From positions 139,944-203,943 of the forward strand of contig JNVV01000067.1 of NCBI GenBank assembly GCA_000733355.1: DNA of 64,000 nucleotides. Reading direction: 5' to 3'. The notes under the pieces are model-generated. The model made no database searches. It was not told the origin of the DNA and saw only the letters and a program-made list of their open reading frames with translations. This document shows positions 47,616 through 56,885 of this stretch, piece by piece (the stretch's first letter is position 1; each line of letters opens with the position of its first letter). Made by a program: the position numbers and the translations under genes. This DNA comes from Falciphora oryzae (taxonomy: Eukaryota > Ascomycota > Sordariomycetes > Magnaporthales > Magnaporthaceae).

Positions 47616-49228
47616 TGTTTGTTATGGAGATATTCGCGGATGAAGTTGGATTGACGCGTGGACGCGTCAAATGTGGCACTCGGTGGTTTGTGGCACTCGG
47701 TGGTGAACCACGTTAATCTTTTCAAACATTGCGAGCTACTTGGCAAAAACAAATTGGAACATATCAAACAATCGACTAAAAAAAACCTTATGGTTTTTCT
47801 TAAATGGATGCTCGACAACTATAAGGGAATCCGGAAAAAAAATACAGTCCACGAATATAAAAGGGTCTTTGCCATACTGTACCACGATAGCGTCGGCTGT
47901 GCTATAGCGGGCAATGTAAACGAGGAGCTTAACGACGTAAGTGAACAGGCAACTAAAGGAAAACCGAGAAAGCGCAAAATAACTAACGACATCTCTCTGG
48001 CTCAGTTCATCAATGGCTACCTTACAGCAACGTACGGCCTGGACAAAACACCCAAGGAAAAGCCCGTCATAAACGTCAACGACCTTTTCCTTGTCCTTCA
48101 TCACCATTAGGTTCTCGATACGTCGGTATTTCCAAACGAGAGGCAAAGGTTACAGCTTTCGCTTTTGCTCCTTTTTTAAGCATATACTGCTTTAAAACCG
48201 GAAGCGTTGGTATATACGCGAACAAACCGTAAAAACCTCAAAATGCATGATATAGAAAACGAAAGCGGAACTGAAAGCAGCATACCCGACCAAACCGGCT
48301 TGGAATTGGCGGAAGTTAAAACTTTTTGTTATAAAAACGTTACGATCCTTTTACTACCAAACCCAAATGGTTGAAACGTCTTTGCTATAGAAGTAACGCT
48401 TAGGTTTACAAAAGGATGGGAAAGGCGACCTAACCCGTAAGTATAAGGTTTGCCATTAAATTTTATGGCATTAAAAGCTGACACCTTTTAGCAAAATATT
48501 CATCCTTACAAAAATGGACACGCTTATTTTCGACGCGATTATGCATATGATTGTTATCGGTATATTTGATAACGCATTCGAAGCCAACATTGATTCGGTA
48601 AATAAAGTATATCGTTTTAGCGTTTTACCACCCCGTCGCAATTACGTTTTCCGTTGGAAAAAAGAATGGATGGACATTCCTATTTTCCGCTAAGCCGTAA
48701 AAACAAAAGACGGGTACAAAACTTTAAAAACCGAAGCTTTACATTATCACACCTACCTTTACACCTTACAATAACTCGGTATTAATGCGGGATTTATACA
48801 GCTGCTAATATCCTATATAATTCGACGTGGGGCTGGAAAAGCCGTAAAAGGTAGGAAATATATATACCTAGCATTTTTAGCCCAAAGTACTAACAATTTT
48901 AAGCCGTTGCTACATAAGTTCAATTGTAATAGGTTATAAGCTATCGAAATGCCGGTACCTACTAGGCTTATATCAATTCGAAAGTTTAATGCCACGTTAA
49001 GGCAGCTTTCTTTAGCCGGCTATCGAATCAAGCCTTGTTCAAAGCAGTTACGCATATAAATCGCTACGTCGATCCTCGGGCACCGATAGGACTTACCGCC
49101 GAACAAGTCTCCGAGTTGCGATTTTATCCGGAAATGCAAAAGCGATAAAAGCTTTTAAATTTCCTCTTTTAACAAATCAAATCGAACTTAGGGACGATTA
49201 TAAAAGCACAAACGGCTAATACGGAGCT

Positions 49229-49813
49229 TGTAACAAGGGGTCAAAGACGGCTTGGAGTGTAACAAGGGGTCAAAGACGGCTTGGAGAAAGAATCTCTAGA
49301 TTGCAGATAATCTTTCTATGGGCTCAAGAGATGCTTGAGGAGGAAGGAATCTTTCGTGAAGGACATAGGAGATGGCAGGGTTTATATAGACCCTTTGTGA
49401 TCCGTGCGAAGTATCGAGTACATGATTCACACTGCCTTCCGACCTTCACCGCTTGGCCTTGGGGCCGCTGACCGCCTATGCGGGTCTTCGAACCTCCGTA
49501 AAGCCGACTCGTGATGCCGTCTAGTTAGGTCCACGGGTTCTTCCGTGTGACATGGAGAAGGATCTCTATATTGCAGATAATCTTTCTATGGGCTCAAAGG
49601 ATGCTTGAGGAAGAAGGAATCTCTCATGGAAGACATAGGAGATGGCAGGGTTTATATAAACCACCCTGTGATCCGTGCGAAGTATTTAGTACATGATTCA
49701 TACTGCCCTTCCGGCCTTCGGCCTTTGGGCCTCGGGGCCGTTGGGCACCTATACCGGTTCCCGGACCTTCTGTGGGGCCGATTAGGTGAGTCCACAGGTT
49801 CTTCCGTGTGACA
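49229..49813. mobile_element. Solo LTR interrupted by a second LTR of the same family
   Basis: The outer LTR comprises 49229-49257 plus 49553-49813. Its first 29 bases are followed by the inner copy, and the sequence then continues as in the 45788 copy. Its outer flanks (GAGCT, GAAAG) show no target duplication. It truncates the DUF3435 pseudogene. Confidence 0.85.
49258..49552. mobile_element. Nested solo LTR (295 bp) with target duplication
   Basis: A full LTR from TGTAACAAGGGG to TTCCGTGTGACA, inserted 29 bases into another LTR of the same family. Duplicated TGGAG lies at 49253-49257 and 49553-49557. It is visibly more diverged from the 45788 copy than the outer LTR is (for example around 49400-49530), so the two belong to different sub-lineages. 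Confidence 0.88.
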
Positions 49814-50548
49814 GAAAGGGGCCTATGTAGCTGCCTAAAATACTTTTGTAACAGCCCAGTGTGGTGGTGTGCACTATTCCCTAGATAAGCTGTGCAGACG
49901 AGCGATCTAAGCAGTGGCTTAGATTGATGACCTTTTTTGGAGTCCTATTGGCGCAGTGGCATAAGGCTCGCACCACTGTTCGTTACAACCTTTGTCAGTT
50001 CTTTTTGCCTGTATATAATTATTCAGTAGTTAACGTGTTTCGATTTTCACCCATATCAACCCACATCCGCCGCCGTACTTCTACCTGCCTTGTCTCGGTC
50101 TTTTTTGGAAATAGGCTGTAACCGTTTGCGTAATGTATCGTAGTGAAAGATCAAATTTAAAATCCACTAGTTATCGGTCACCCAATCCGGTTAGTGTACT
50201 TAACGAATCCTCCGTGGCTTTCGATGGAACTGGTTTGGGTAAATCACAGGGACTATCATGGGAGTCGAGGGCAGAGAGGCAAAAGCTGCAATAAACCCTC
50301 AATTCGAAGATACGATACAAAGGTGGTAGCAGAGTAAACAATCAGTGCGGTGCACCGAGCCCAATCGCCAAGGGCTAAGTGCCTGGACCCGTCACGTGAC
50401 CCCGCAACCAGCCCGTGAGGGCGCGCCGCGCCACAACAGGGACAACGTTGTCAGTCATACACAAATTAATTTATTCTTCAGCCTCAATGGGTAGTTGATA
50501 TCTCCCTGGAAGATAAATAAGTAGGTAAGTACATCAGGTGTCTCCTTC
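49814..50548. other. Gene-free region
   Basis: About 0.7 kb without a recognised gene. The first part may be the lost 3' end of the DUF3435 pseudogene, but I cannot align it. Confidence 0.4.
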
Positions 50549-50551
50549 TAA

Positions 50552-50703
50552 GTGTGACGGTCCGGGTGGCTGTCGCACGCGCCTATATGAACCTCATGTC
50601 GAGTCATGTCATACATGACTTGGCATCGTACCCTTTTGGGGGTGTGTGCCGTAGTGGGGAGGGTTCATATAGGCGCGTGCGACAGCCACCCGGACCGTCA
50701 CAC
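50552..50703. mobile_element. Complete 152-bp MITE with 42-bp perfect inverted repeats
   Basis: The left (50552-50593) and right (50662-50703) ends are perfect inverted repeats of 42 bp starting GTGTGACGGTCCGGG. They are flanked by TAA on both sides (50549-50551 and 50704-50706), the duplication typical of PIF/Harbinger elements. The interior is only about 68 bp. A truncated copy lies at 8910-9026. Confidence 0.92.
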
Positions 50704-50706
50704 TAA

Positions 50707-51190
50707 GCCCCGGCTCCGGCGAAGGCGACACAAGCGTGTCACAGGTTGGTCATTCCCTTGCGTTATTCTTAGATGCGAGGCCGCAACTACTCCTTTGTTC
50801 CTGTAACTAGCCTCCTCTAAAAAGGCTCTTAGCCTAGATAGACGCGCTTGTGGTGCGCCGTCGGGTGCGTGTGTTCGGGCGTGTGGCGGTAGCAGATGTG
50901 AAGGACTGCGCACTGGAGTCTTTGTGGCACAGTAGGCCGCAATTATACGTCTCTTTTGTTTTCATTTTGTTATTTTTCACTTTCCACACGTCTCGACGCT
51001 CATGCAAAGTGTGAGAATGGGTTTGTTTGTTGAAATGACAAATGTCACATGCCCCTGGTCAGTGACTAGGAGCACGAGCGATACCAGGCTGCCTGTGGTG
51101 TATATAAGGCCATGACCTTTCACACCTCTCAGCGAGGCACTCTGCTAGATAGCAAGCAATGCAAGGAATCTTGAACAATGCCTCAACCTT
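50707..51190. other. Gene-free region
   Basis: About 480 bp between the MITE and the tandem array, with a TATA-like GTATATAAGG at 51100-51109. No gene was recognised. Confidence 0.4.
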
Positions 51191-51540
51191 GTTAATCACA
51201 AGCTATATAATAGCTCCTGGACTGCATTGTCAAATGTAGTCGGCTACACTTTTCAGTGCGCCGTGGCCAAATTGAACTCAACAGGTAATGAGCCCTGGAA
51301 TAACGTTTGAGGGGTGGTGTTAATCACAAGCTATATAATAGCTCCTGGACTGCATTGCTAATGTAGTCGGCTACACTTTTCAGTGCGCCGTGGCCAAATT
51401 GAACTCAACAGGTAATGAGCCCTGGAATAACGTTTGAGGGGTGGTGTTAATCACAAGCTATATAATAGCTCCTGGACTGCATTGTCAAATGTAGTCGGCT
51501 ACACTTTTCAGTGCGCCGTGGCCAGATTGAACTCAACAAA
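51191..51540. repeat. Tandem array, about 2.7 units of about 127 bp
   Basis: Units start with GTTAATCACAAGCTATATAA at 51191, 51319 and 51446 and are almost identical. Small differences are a two-base gap near 51357 and one A/G change in the third unit. The third unit is partial and ends near 51540. It is non-coding as far as visible. Confidence 0.9.
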
Positions 51541-51659
51541 CCTATTCCAACAGGTTATAAGCCCGGGTTGGAATGCTTCCAAAAATAGCTAAGTGCCTTC
51601 AAGTCCCAAATACGTCTACAAAAGACCTGAACCAGCCAAGCTTCAAGATTCTCACAGAC

Positions 51660-51822
51660 ACAGACCAGCCAAGGCAGTCACAGACCATAAATAGCAGAGG
51701 CAGTCACAGACCCTGGCCAGCCGAGGCAGTCACAGACCATGACCAGCCGAGGCAGTCACGGACCATGACCAGCCGAGGCAGCCACAGACCCTGACCAGCC
51801 GGAGCAGTCACAGACCCTGACT
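51660..51822. repeat. Minisatellite, about six 26-bp units
   Basis: Degenerate direct repeats of about 26 bp with consensus GAGGCAGTCACAGACC followed by ATGACCAGCC. Some short open frames run through it; these are products of the repeat. Confidence 0.88.
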
Positions 51823-51852
51823 GTAACACCCCCAAAGAACAAGAGGGCCCGG

Positions 51853-52229
51853 GTGTAACACCCCGCAAGATGGTTAGCCAGAAGGCACCGGCGAAACATT
51901 GGAAACAACCTGCCGGAAGGCCCGAAGGAACACAGGGAAAAAAGCAAGTCTGGAATCGGGCACACCGGAAGAAAAGCAAGTCCAATGCCGGGCAAGCCAG
52001 TCCTGTCAGACTTTTTAGCACCAAAGAAGGGTTGTTCGTGATGTTGTTTTGATTCTGTCGCTTGTCCTTTCAACCTCCTTTTTTGGGGCAAGCTCCCTTC
52101 CTTATGTAGCTCCTCTGGTGATCCTTTTAAGGTCCCTAACCCTGCTTGTGTCTCTGTTGCTATTCTTATCCGCACAGGGTTTCCAAACTCTGTCCCAGTC
52201 CTTAGGTGGCAATAATAAAATCTTTGCCA
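51853..52229. repeat. Possible solo LTR (unconfirmed)
   Basis: Starts TGTAACACCCC, a common start of fungal Gypsy LTRs, and ends AATAAAATCTTTGCCACA (TG...CA, 377 bp), with a polyadenylation-like AATAAA near the end. A second TGTAACACCCCC lies 31 bp upstream. There is no clear target duplication and no second copy in the window. Confidence 0.35.
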
Positions 52230-52289
52230 CACTGGAGCCTTAAGTTCTAACCTTTTGCCACTGGGGCATGGTCCTCTGGGATATAACCT

Positions 52290-54347
52290 TCAGTCCATTT
52301 TTAGGCTGACAGGATGGGCGTATTCCTTCAGGATCCACTCCAAGAACTCGTCCCATAGCTTCTTCCACTCGTTGTAGACTTTGGTGTACTCGTCCTTGTC
52401 CAGACATGCGTGCTCCAAGCTCCATTCGATCAACTGGCGCCATCCGTGGAGGGTGAAGTCGTCCCTGCCGACAAAAACCTGGTAAAAGTCATGGGATAAT
52501 GACGAACTGGAAAGATTTCCGTTAGATGTACACAAGCCACTGGAGAAATCAAGGATGGTAAATACCTGAACAGCGTTCCGTTGTCGCTGCTGACTGTGCA
52601 GTGCACATTATTTGCCAGGAGGTTGTACATGGCATGGCCGCCGATCCTCGGCGTGAGGCCCAAGATTTCGTTGGAAATAGGGCAAACCTCGAGGCATATG
52701 TTCTGCTCCTTTATCTTCTCCATGATGTATGGATGCCTGGAAAGTGAAAATCCGTGCCCGATCCGCTTCGAGCCAAGCAGGAGCGCCTCCACGACGTTGC
52801 CGTCCGTGTCGGTCCCCATTTCCAGCGTCTCTCCGCAGTGAAACAAAAACGGTATTTCCACGCCCTTGACCTTGCAATCGGCCTGGAAATCGAGCAAGCT
52901 TTGCACGTGGTCCTTCAAAGGCCTTCCGGCGCCCTTTTGGCCGACGAGATCGAACCCTTAATGACAGCATTCGCCTGGTTAGTGGCGGCTTTCATAGATT
53001 TAGAACCTTGGACATGGAGACCTACCAGCAATCATGTGGCCAATTTCGACCGAGCGCTTGAGTTCCAAGCACTCGTCTAGGGAGTTTTTAATGAGATTGT
53101 CGGGAAAAGATTTTGGGGTGTAGTAAATAATTTTGATTCCCTGGAAAAAAGGGGCCTCCGAGTCCCTCCTATTCTTAAGGAATCTGGTGCATTTATTTGT
53201 AATGATTTCCATGATTTCGTAATTGTTATACAACCGCGTGCCGTCCGTTGACCAGACCTGGTTCGTGTGTATAAAGTTGGGTCGGATTTCGGCGTATTGG
53301 ATGTTGTCGTTAATAAAGTCCTGTAAATACCGTTTAGTGTACTCCCGGTAGGCTGTCTCGTAGTTGAATAGACCCTTTATCATCCTGGTCCGCCCATTAA
53401 ATTTGGCCCAGGCATTGTCAGGGGCAACAATAAGAGCCAGGTTAGCATCTTTATGGAGATGCAGAACGTGTGCTGAGGGTTATTCGGACTTACCCTTCCG
53501 CGGTTTGATGCACGCCGTGTGCCTCGTTTGCGTTGTAAACGAGCTTCCCTTCGAGCAATTTTTCCAGGTTCACTCCCGGGAACTTTTGTGGGAATTCGTC
53601 GCGAAAGTCTTTGTAATTCATCCACCGTATCTTGTCTGCCGGCTCCTCGCTCTGGCCGAATTTTTCCTTGTCGAACAAATTGACCAGAACCGGGGGTTTT
53701 GGCGGGTTCCTAATGATTTTCCTGGTCGGCGCGCGCTTTAGAATCCCCTTTTGCGGGGCTCTAGCCCGACCGCCGAGCTCTCCCCGGATGGTAAACTGTA
53801 TTTCACACTCGTAGAGGTCGTTTGGCTTTATTAGGGGCCTGTTGCTACCGATGTCCATCTTTTCCTGGTCCTTCGCCAAGCCCAGCAGGAACGACGCCTC
53901 GAGGCACGAGTTGAAGTGGATGTGCAGGTGCGCGCCCTTGGGCATCTTGCGAAGGGCGCGAAAGATCTCGGTTGTGCCTACAATGTCCAGGTTGGTGAGG
54001 TGGTGGTCGCTGGGGTGCCGCTTGTGCGGCTGGTTTTGGTAGCCCTGCCTGGGCGGTGCGCTCTCAAAGAGCTCTTTGTCTTTTTGTCGCAGCAGCTGCA
54101 TGATTGCGTTCGCGACGCGCTCTTTTTCGTCTGCATTGGTGAAGCAGACAAAGTCGAAGGCCAGGGCCTGCTCCATCCGAGCCACACCACTGCGGGCATT
54201 CTGGTACTCCTCCAGGGTTGTGATGGCGGCGTGGTTTTTTGGCGGCACGGCGCCGCTGCGCTGTTTGACGGCGCGCTCGAGGGCAGGAAGCGTGCTCCAG
54301 TTGCGGGTAACCACCGGCATGGCCGCAGCGTTGGCGGATCCGGCCAT
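52290..54347 (-). CDS. Adenosine deaminase, ADGF/CECR1 (ADA2)-like
   Basis: Four exons (54347-53494, 53384-53026, 52956-52566, 52506-52290) give 606 residues. Donors are GTAAGT, GTAGGT and GTATTT, and all junctions restore conserved reading. ATG 54347 is the first ATG in frame. Metal and catalytic motifs of the adenosine/AMP deaminase fold are present: KGAHLHIHFN near 140 (HxH), FHCGE (catalytic Glu), GSKRIGHGF, CPISNEILG, and SSDNGTLF in place of the usual SSDDP. It would deaminate adenosine or a related nucleoside to the inosine form and release ammonia. No signal peptide is seen, so it should be intracellular, unlike animal ADA2. The gene is intact although surrounded by decayed transposons. 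It converges on nothing and is not obviously linked to the metabolite cluster. Confidence 0.88.
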
Positions 54348-54803
54348 GACGGTGTCGTATTTGCGCTTCAATCTGTGGTCGGCTAATGCAGGGGCGGACC
54401 GTTTGTGCGTCGCCTTTTTGAGGGCTTATCTTGATGCAGTGATGATCCTGGACTGTGATGGGGATGGTGGGTGTCTCGGTCTTTGCGCTGCTCTCCCAGC
54501 TTGCTCTCTCCTTCCCGACAGTGGAGGGTTGTCCCTTATATATACTTACAGGTGGGGCTCCTCGATCGTGGCCGAGTTCTTTGTTAACCTCTTAGGGGAT
54601 GCAACCGGTTGAAACCAAGGCTCATTTGAAGCGGGTCGCCTGGTCGCTGCAACCGGCGCTGCGACGGGGCCAAGCGGGTATGGAGTGGGCTTGTTGGCTG
54701 CGCGCGGAAATTCTAACGATCATTTAGTGTCGCGTGGGCTTACTCACTTGATCCGCTGTGGCCGGGGTGCTGGATGGCCAAAAACGGCCCATTGCCAGGG
54801 ACA

Positions 54804-54972
54804 CTTAACGTTGGATTGGATTGGATTGCCCGTATGGCAAGAACAATTCTAGCTTCGCTAGATGTCGACGCCATTTGTGGTTGTTGAGGAATTGAGGTTG
54901 GAAGTGGGAGACGCGAGTCGCGATGGAAAACGCGCCATTCGGTGGTGTGCGCCACTCGGTGGTGAACCACGT
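54804..54972 (-). mobile_element. Truncated end of a second Pot2/Fot1-like element
   Basis: A terminal repeat of the same family (about 54932-54972, ending GGTGAACCACGT before TA) is followed on the minus strand by a transposase start: ATG 54874, MASTSSEARIVLAIRAIQ, then SNPTLSV. It matches the N-terminus of the transposase at 47615 and breaks off near 54804. The other end of the element is missing. A third, more degenerate terminal-repeat-like sequence (TGTGGCA...TGTGGCACTC...CCACGTTAA) lies at about 55063-55108. Confidence 0.8.
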
Positions 54973-55559
54973 TATAACTGTTTTAATTTTGGTGGAATTT
55001 AGCCCCAAATTGAGCGAGTTATTTAATCGAAAAAAACGCGGTTTAATATGGGATTTTCAAGTGTGGCATTCGCTTATCTGTGGCACTCACCTATCCACCA
55101 CGTTAACTATTGCGATGCACATGCATAAAATGCAACAAAACAGAACAAGAGCACCATCCCGCCCTCTCTGTCCTGGCCGCGCCTCTCGTACGTCGAGCAG
55201 CTCGCGCACACGCGCACCGGCGGCAGCAACCGGGCATTGCTCAGCAGCGTGCTCTAGCGCGAGCAGAGCCTAAGAAGCAAAAAACGGCTTCCATCGATGA
55301 GCAAAGTTATGAAATACAAAACTATGATTAAAATTCCAACTTTGTTATCCCAGAATAGACCTTCTAGCTTTTAGCTTACTTAAAGGTTGTTGAGAACTGT
55401 ATGGTATATACTCGACCAGAGCCAGTCCCAATGCACCCGGGATCTTAATCGATTTATTGCTTCGCTTTCACCCCTCCTCGCCGCTCCATCCGCCTGAAGC
55501 AATTTGAGCACATGCGGCGGCGGCGGCGGCGGCGCATTTACAGCTGGCGTCCTTGAGGA

Positions 55560-56180
55560 GCACTTAGGGCTCGTACATGTCCATGGGGTTATCGTCGACG
55601 GCACCGGCGACCTGCGCGATGTAAAATGTCTCAAGCTCGGGGAAAATGGAAGTAAGGAACCCGGGAAGCGGGTTGAAGCGGTAGGAATCGCGGCATTCGT
55701 CCGTCTCGCAGCGGCAATCGGACCACGCGACACCATGCGAGAAGTCGTGATAGGCCCCGGTAGCTCCCGGGCAAAGCTTCCCATTGAAAATCCGACGCGC
55801 CGGAGCCGGGAAAAAACCTTCGTCCAGGGCCGCGGGGCCCCGTTTTCGCTGTCGAGCCTCGAAAGCTGCATTATAATCTCCTCGTCGTACCAGGTCGTTT
55901 CGAAAACGACAATGTCTCGGTCGCGGTTAAAACGAAGCAGGTACTCCGAAAAGGAGCGGGCGTAATTGATATCCACAAATCCCCGCGTCCACCTCAGGTC
56001 GCGCGACGTTTTGGTCAGCTTTCGGAACGGGATTGTGTCGAGCAGCAGGCCGAGGGCGATTTAACGCGATTCGGGACAGGCCGCTAGGGTGGCGCGGCTC
56101 GCGCGCGTTAAACGGACCAAGTTGTCCTAATAGAACCGGTTCTCTTTGTTGTTGAGGTAGTTATATTTAAAGGTGGCCAT
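55560..56180 (-). pseudogene. Degraded fungal gene, probably 2EXR-domain protein
   Basis: The minus-strand reading from ATG 56180 contains two stops (TAG and TAA at positions where Trp or Gln would fit) and a frame change near 55860. Joined across these breaks it shows RATLAACPESR, IALGLLLDTIPFRKL, LLRFNRDRDIVVFETTWY and, in the second frame, RRIFNGKLCPGATGAYHDF and a Cys-rich stretch (CRCETDECRDSY). The ACPESR...FNRDRDIV pattern resembles 2EXR-domain proteins, common fungal proteins of unknown function. Assignment by eye only. Confidence 0.45.
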
Positions 56181-56481
56181 AGGGGCTAAAAAAAACGTCG
56201 TCCTCCGCCGTAGCGACCTGGCGGTAGGCGCCATCCTCGAGCTTAGGGAGCGTAAAGACGGTATAAAGGATTTTAAATCTGTAAATAGCGGGCGATGCTA
56301 CTTCTTAGAAATGCTGCAGCCAAACCAAACGCCGGAACTCCGCGGGAAGCCTTTCGAAGCGGTAGAAAGCATTCGAGTTGCTTTCGACGCTATTGTTTTA
56401 AACGTTTTCCATAATGGCAGCGGGTTCGTCCTAACACGACAGAAAAATGGCTGGTGGCTTCAAAAGCTGGACAGTTTTTAA
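56173..56481 (+). other. Short protein-like open frame without ATG
   Basis: A 102-codon plus-strand frame with protein-like composition (for example GRCYFLEMLQPNQTPELRG and GSGFVLTRQKNGWW). The first ATG lies about 46 codons in, and it overlaps the start of the minus-strand pseudogene. It could be the last exon of a decayed gene or chance. No family recognised. Confidence 0.25.
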
Positions 56482-56885
56482 GCACAATTTAACATTGGGC
56501 GTATTCAAATTATAGCCAACACTCCATCCGAAATTAAATGAGACGGGGATTGTGACTGCGCCGCCCGTTGGCGTTGCAACCTAATACCGGGCAACCCAGC
56601 CAATACCAACACAACATATTCGAGCAGCATGGATTCCAAAAAAGGAAAGGGGGAATTGGAAATCCCCGCGGCACTCGCAAAGCATCGCCACCACCCCCGT
56701 TAAGATAGGCCCTTTTGCAGTAAAAAAGAGGCCCAAAGGCCCGATCACGGAAAACCACCTCGTGCTTCCCATTGTGCCTCCCAAGCATTAGACTTTAGCT
56801 TCTACCCGCCTCACGATCCATGGTATAGCGGTTTAGCAAACCCAACCCTTGCACTTTTCCGAACACTCCAACGATCCAAGCTTGT

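Larger units (their letters stand above)
45563..47713 (-). mobile_element. Pot2/Fot1-like (pogo, Tc1/mariner) DNA transposon, with inserted solo LTR
   Basis: Perfect 42-bp terminal inverted repeats (45563-45604 and 47672-47713), each holding two direct copies of CCACCGAGTGCCACA, are flanked by the TA target duplication (45561-45562, 47714-47715). Length is 2151 bp; removing the 285-bp solo LTR and its 5-bp duplication leaves 1861 bp, very near the known size of Pot2-type elements. It encodes a decayed transposase on the minus strand. It sits inside the DUF3435 pseudogene, apparently in its first intron. Confidence 0.92.
45355..49228 (+). pseudogene. DUF3435 tyrosine recombinase (Starship captain-like) pseudogene, RIP-mutated and interrupted
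   Basis: The 5' part (ATG 45355, good context AACCATGGG) encodes a basic N-terminus with HYQRRREKLVDRG and NKYGVLCKWTK, then a GTAAGC donor. The reading resumes at about 47730 beyond a transposon: LLGKNKLEHI, DNYKGIRKKNTVHEYKRVF, KEKPVINVNDLFLVLHHH, then VLDTSVFPNERQRLQLSL, CYKNVTILLLPNPNG, VTLRFTKGW, RWKKEWMDIPIFR, YHTYLY, IIRRGAG, HINRYVDPRAP. This order is that of DUF3435 proteins (family knowledge). The arginine of the recombinase box (IIRRGAG, 48823-48828) is kept. The equivalent of the MGH histidine has become Tyr (codon 48942-48944). Many TAA/TAG stops stand where Gln or Trp is expected, as RIP would give. The 3' end is cut by an LTR at 49229. Confidence 0.8.

Noticed and set aside
49605..49811. 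68-codon open frame within the LTR at 49.6 kb
   Set aside because: It lies inside a repeated LTR and is not conserved in the other copies; not a gene.
49949..49986. tRNA-derived SINE-like A box (TGGCGCAGTGG) and B-box-like GTTCGTTAC
   Set aside because: The boxes are only about 19 bp apart, too close for a tRNA-type promoter, and no cloverleaf or second copy is visible.
54076..54612. 178-codon plus-strand frame over the deaminase 5' end
   Set aside because: Overlaps the well-supported minus-strand exon and has no recognisable content.
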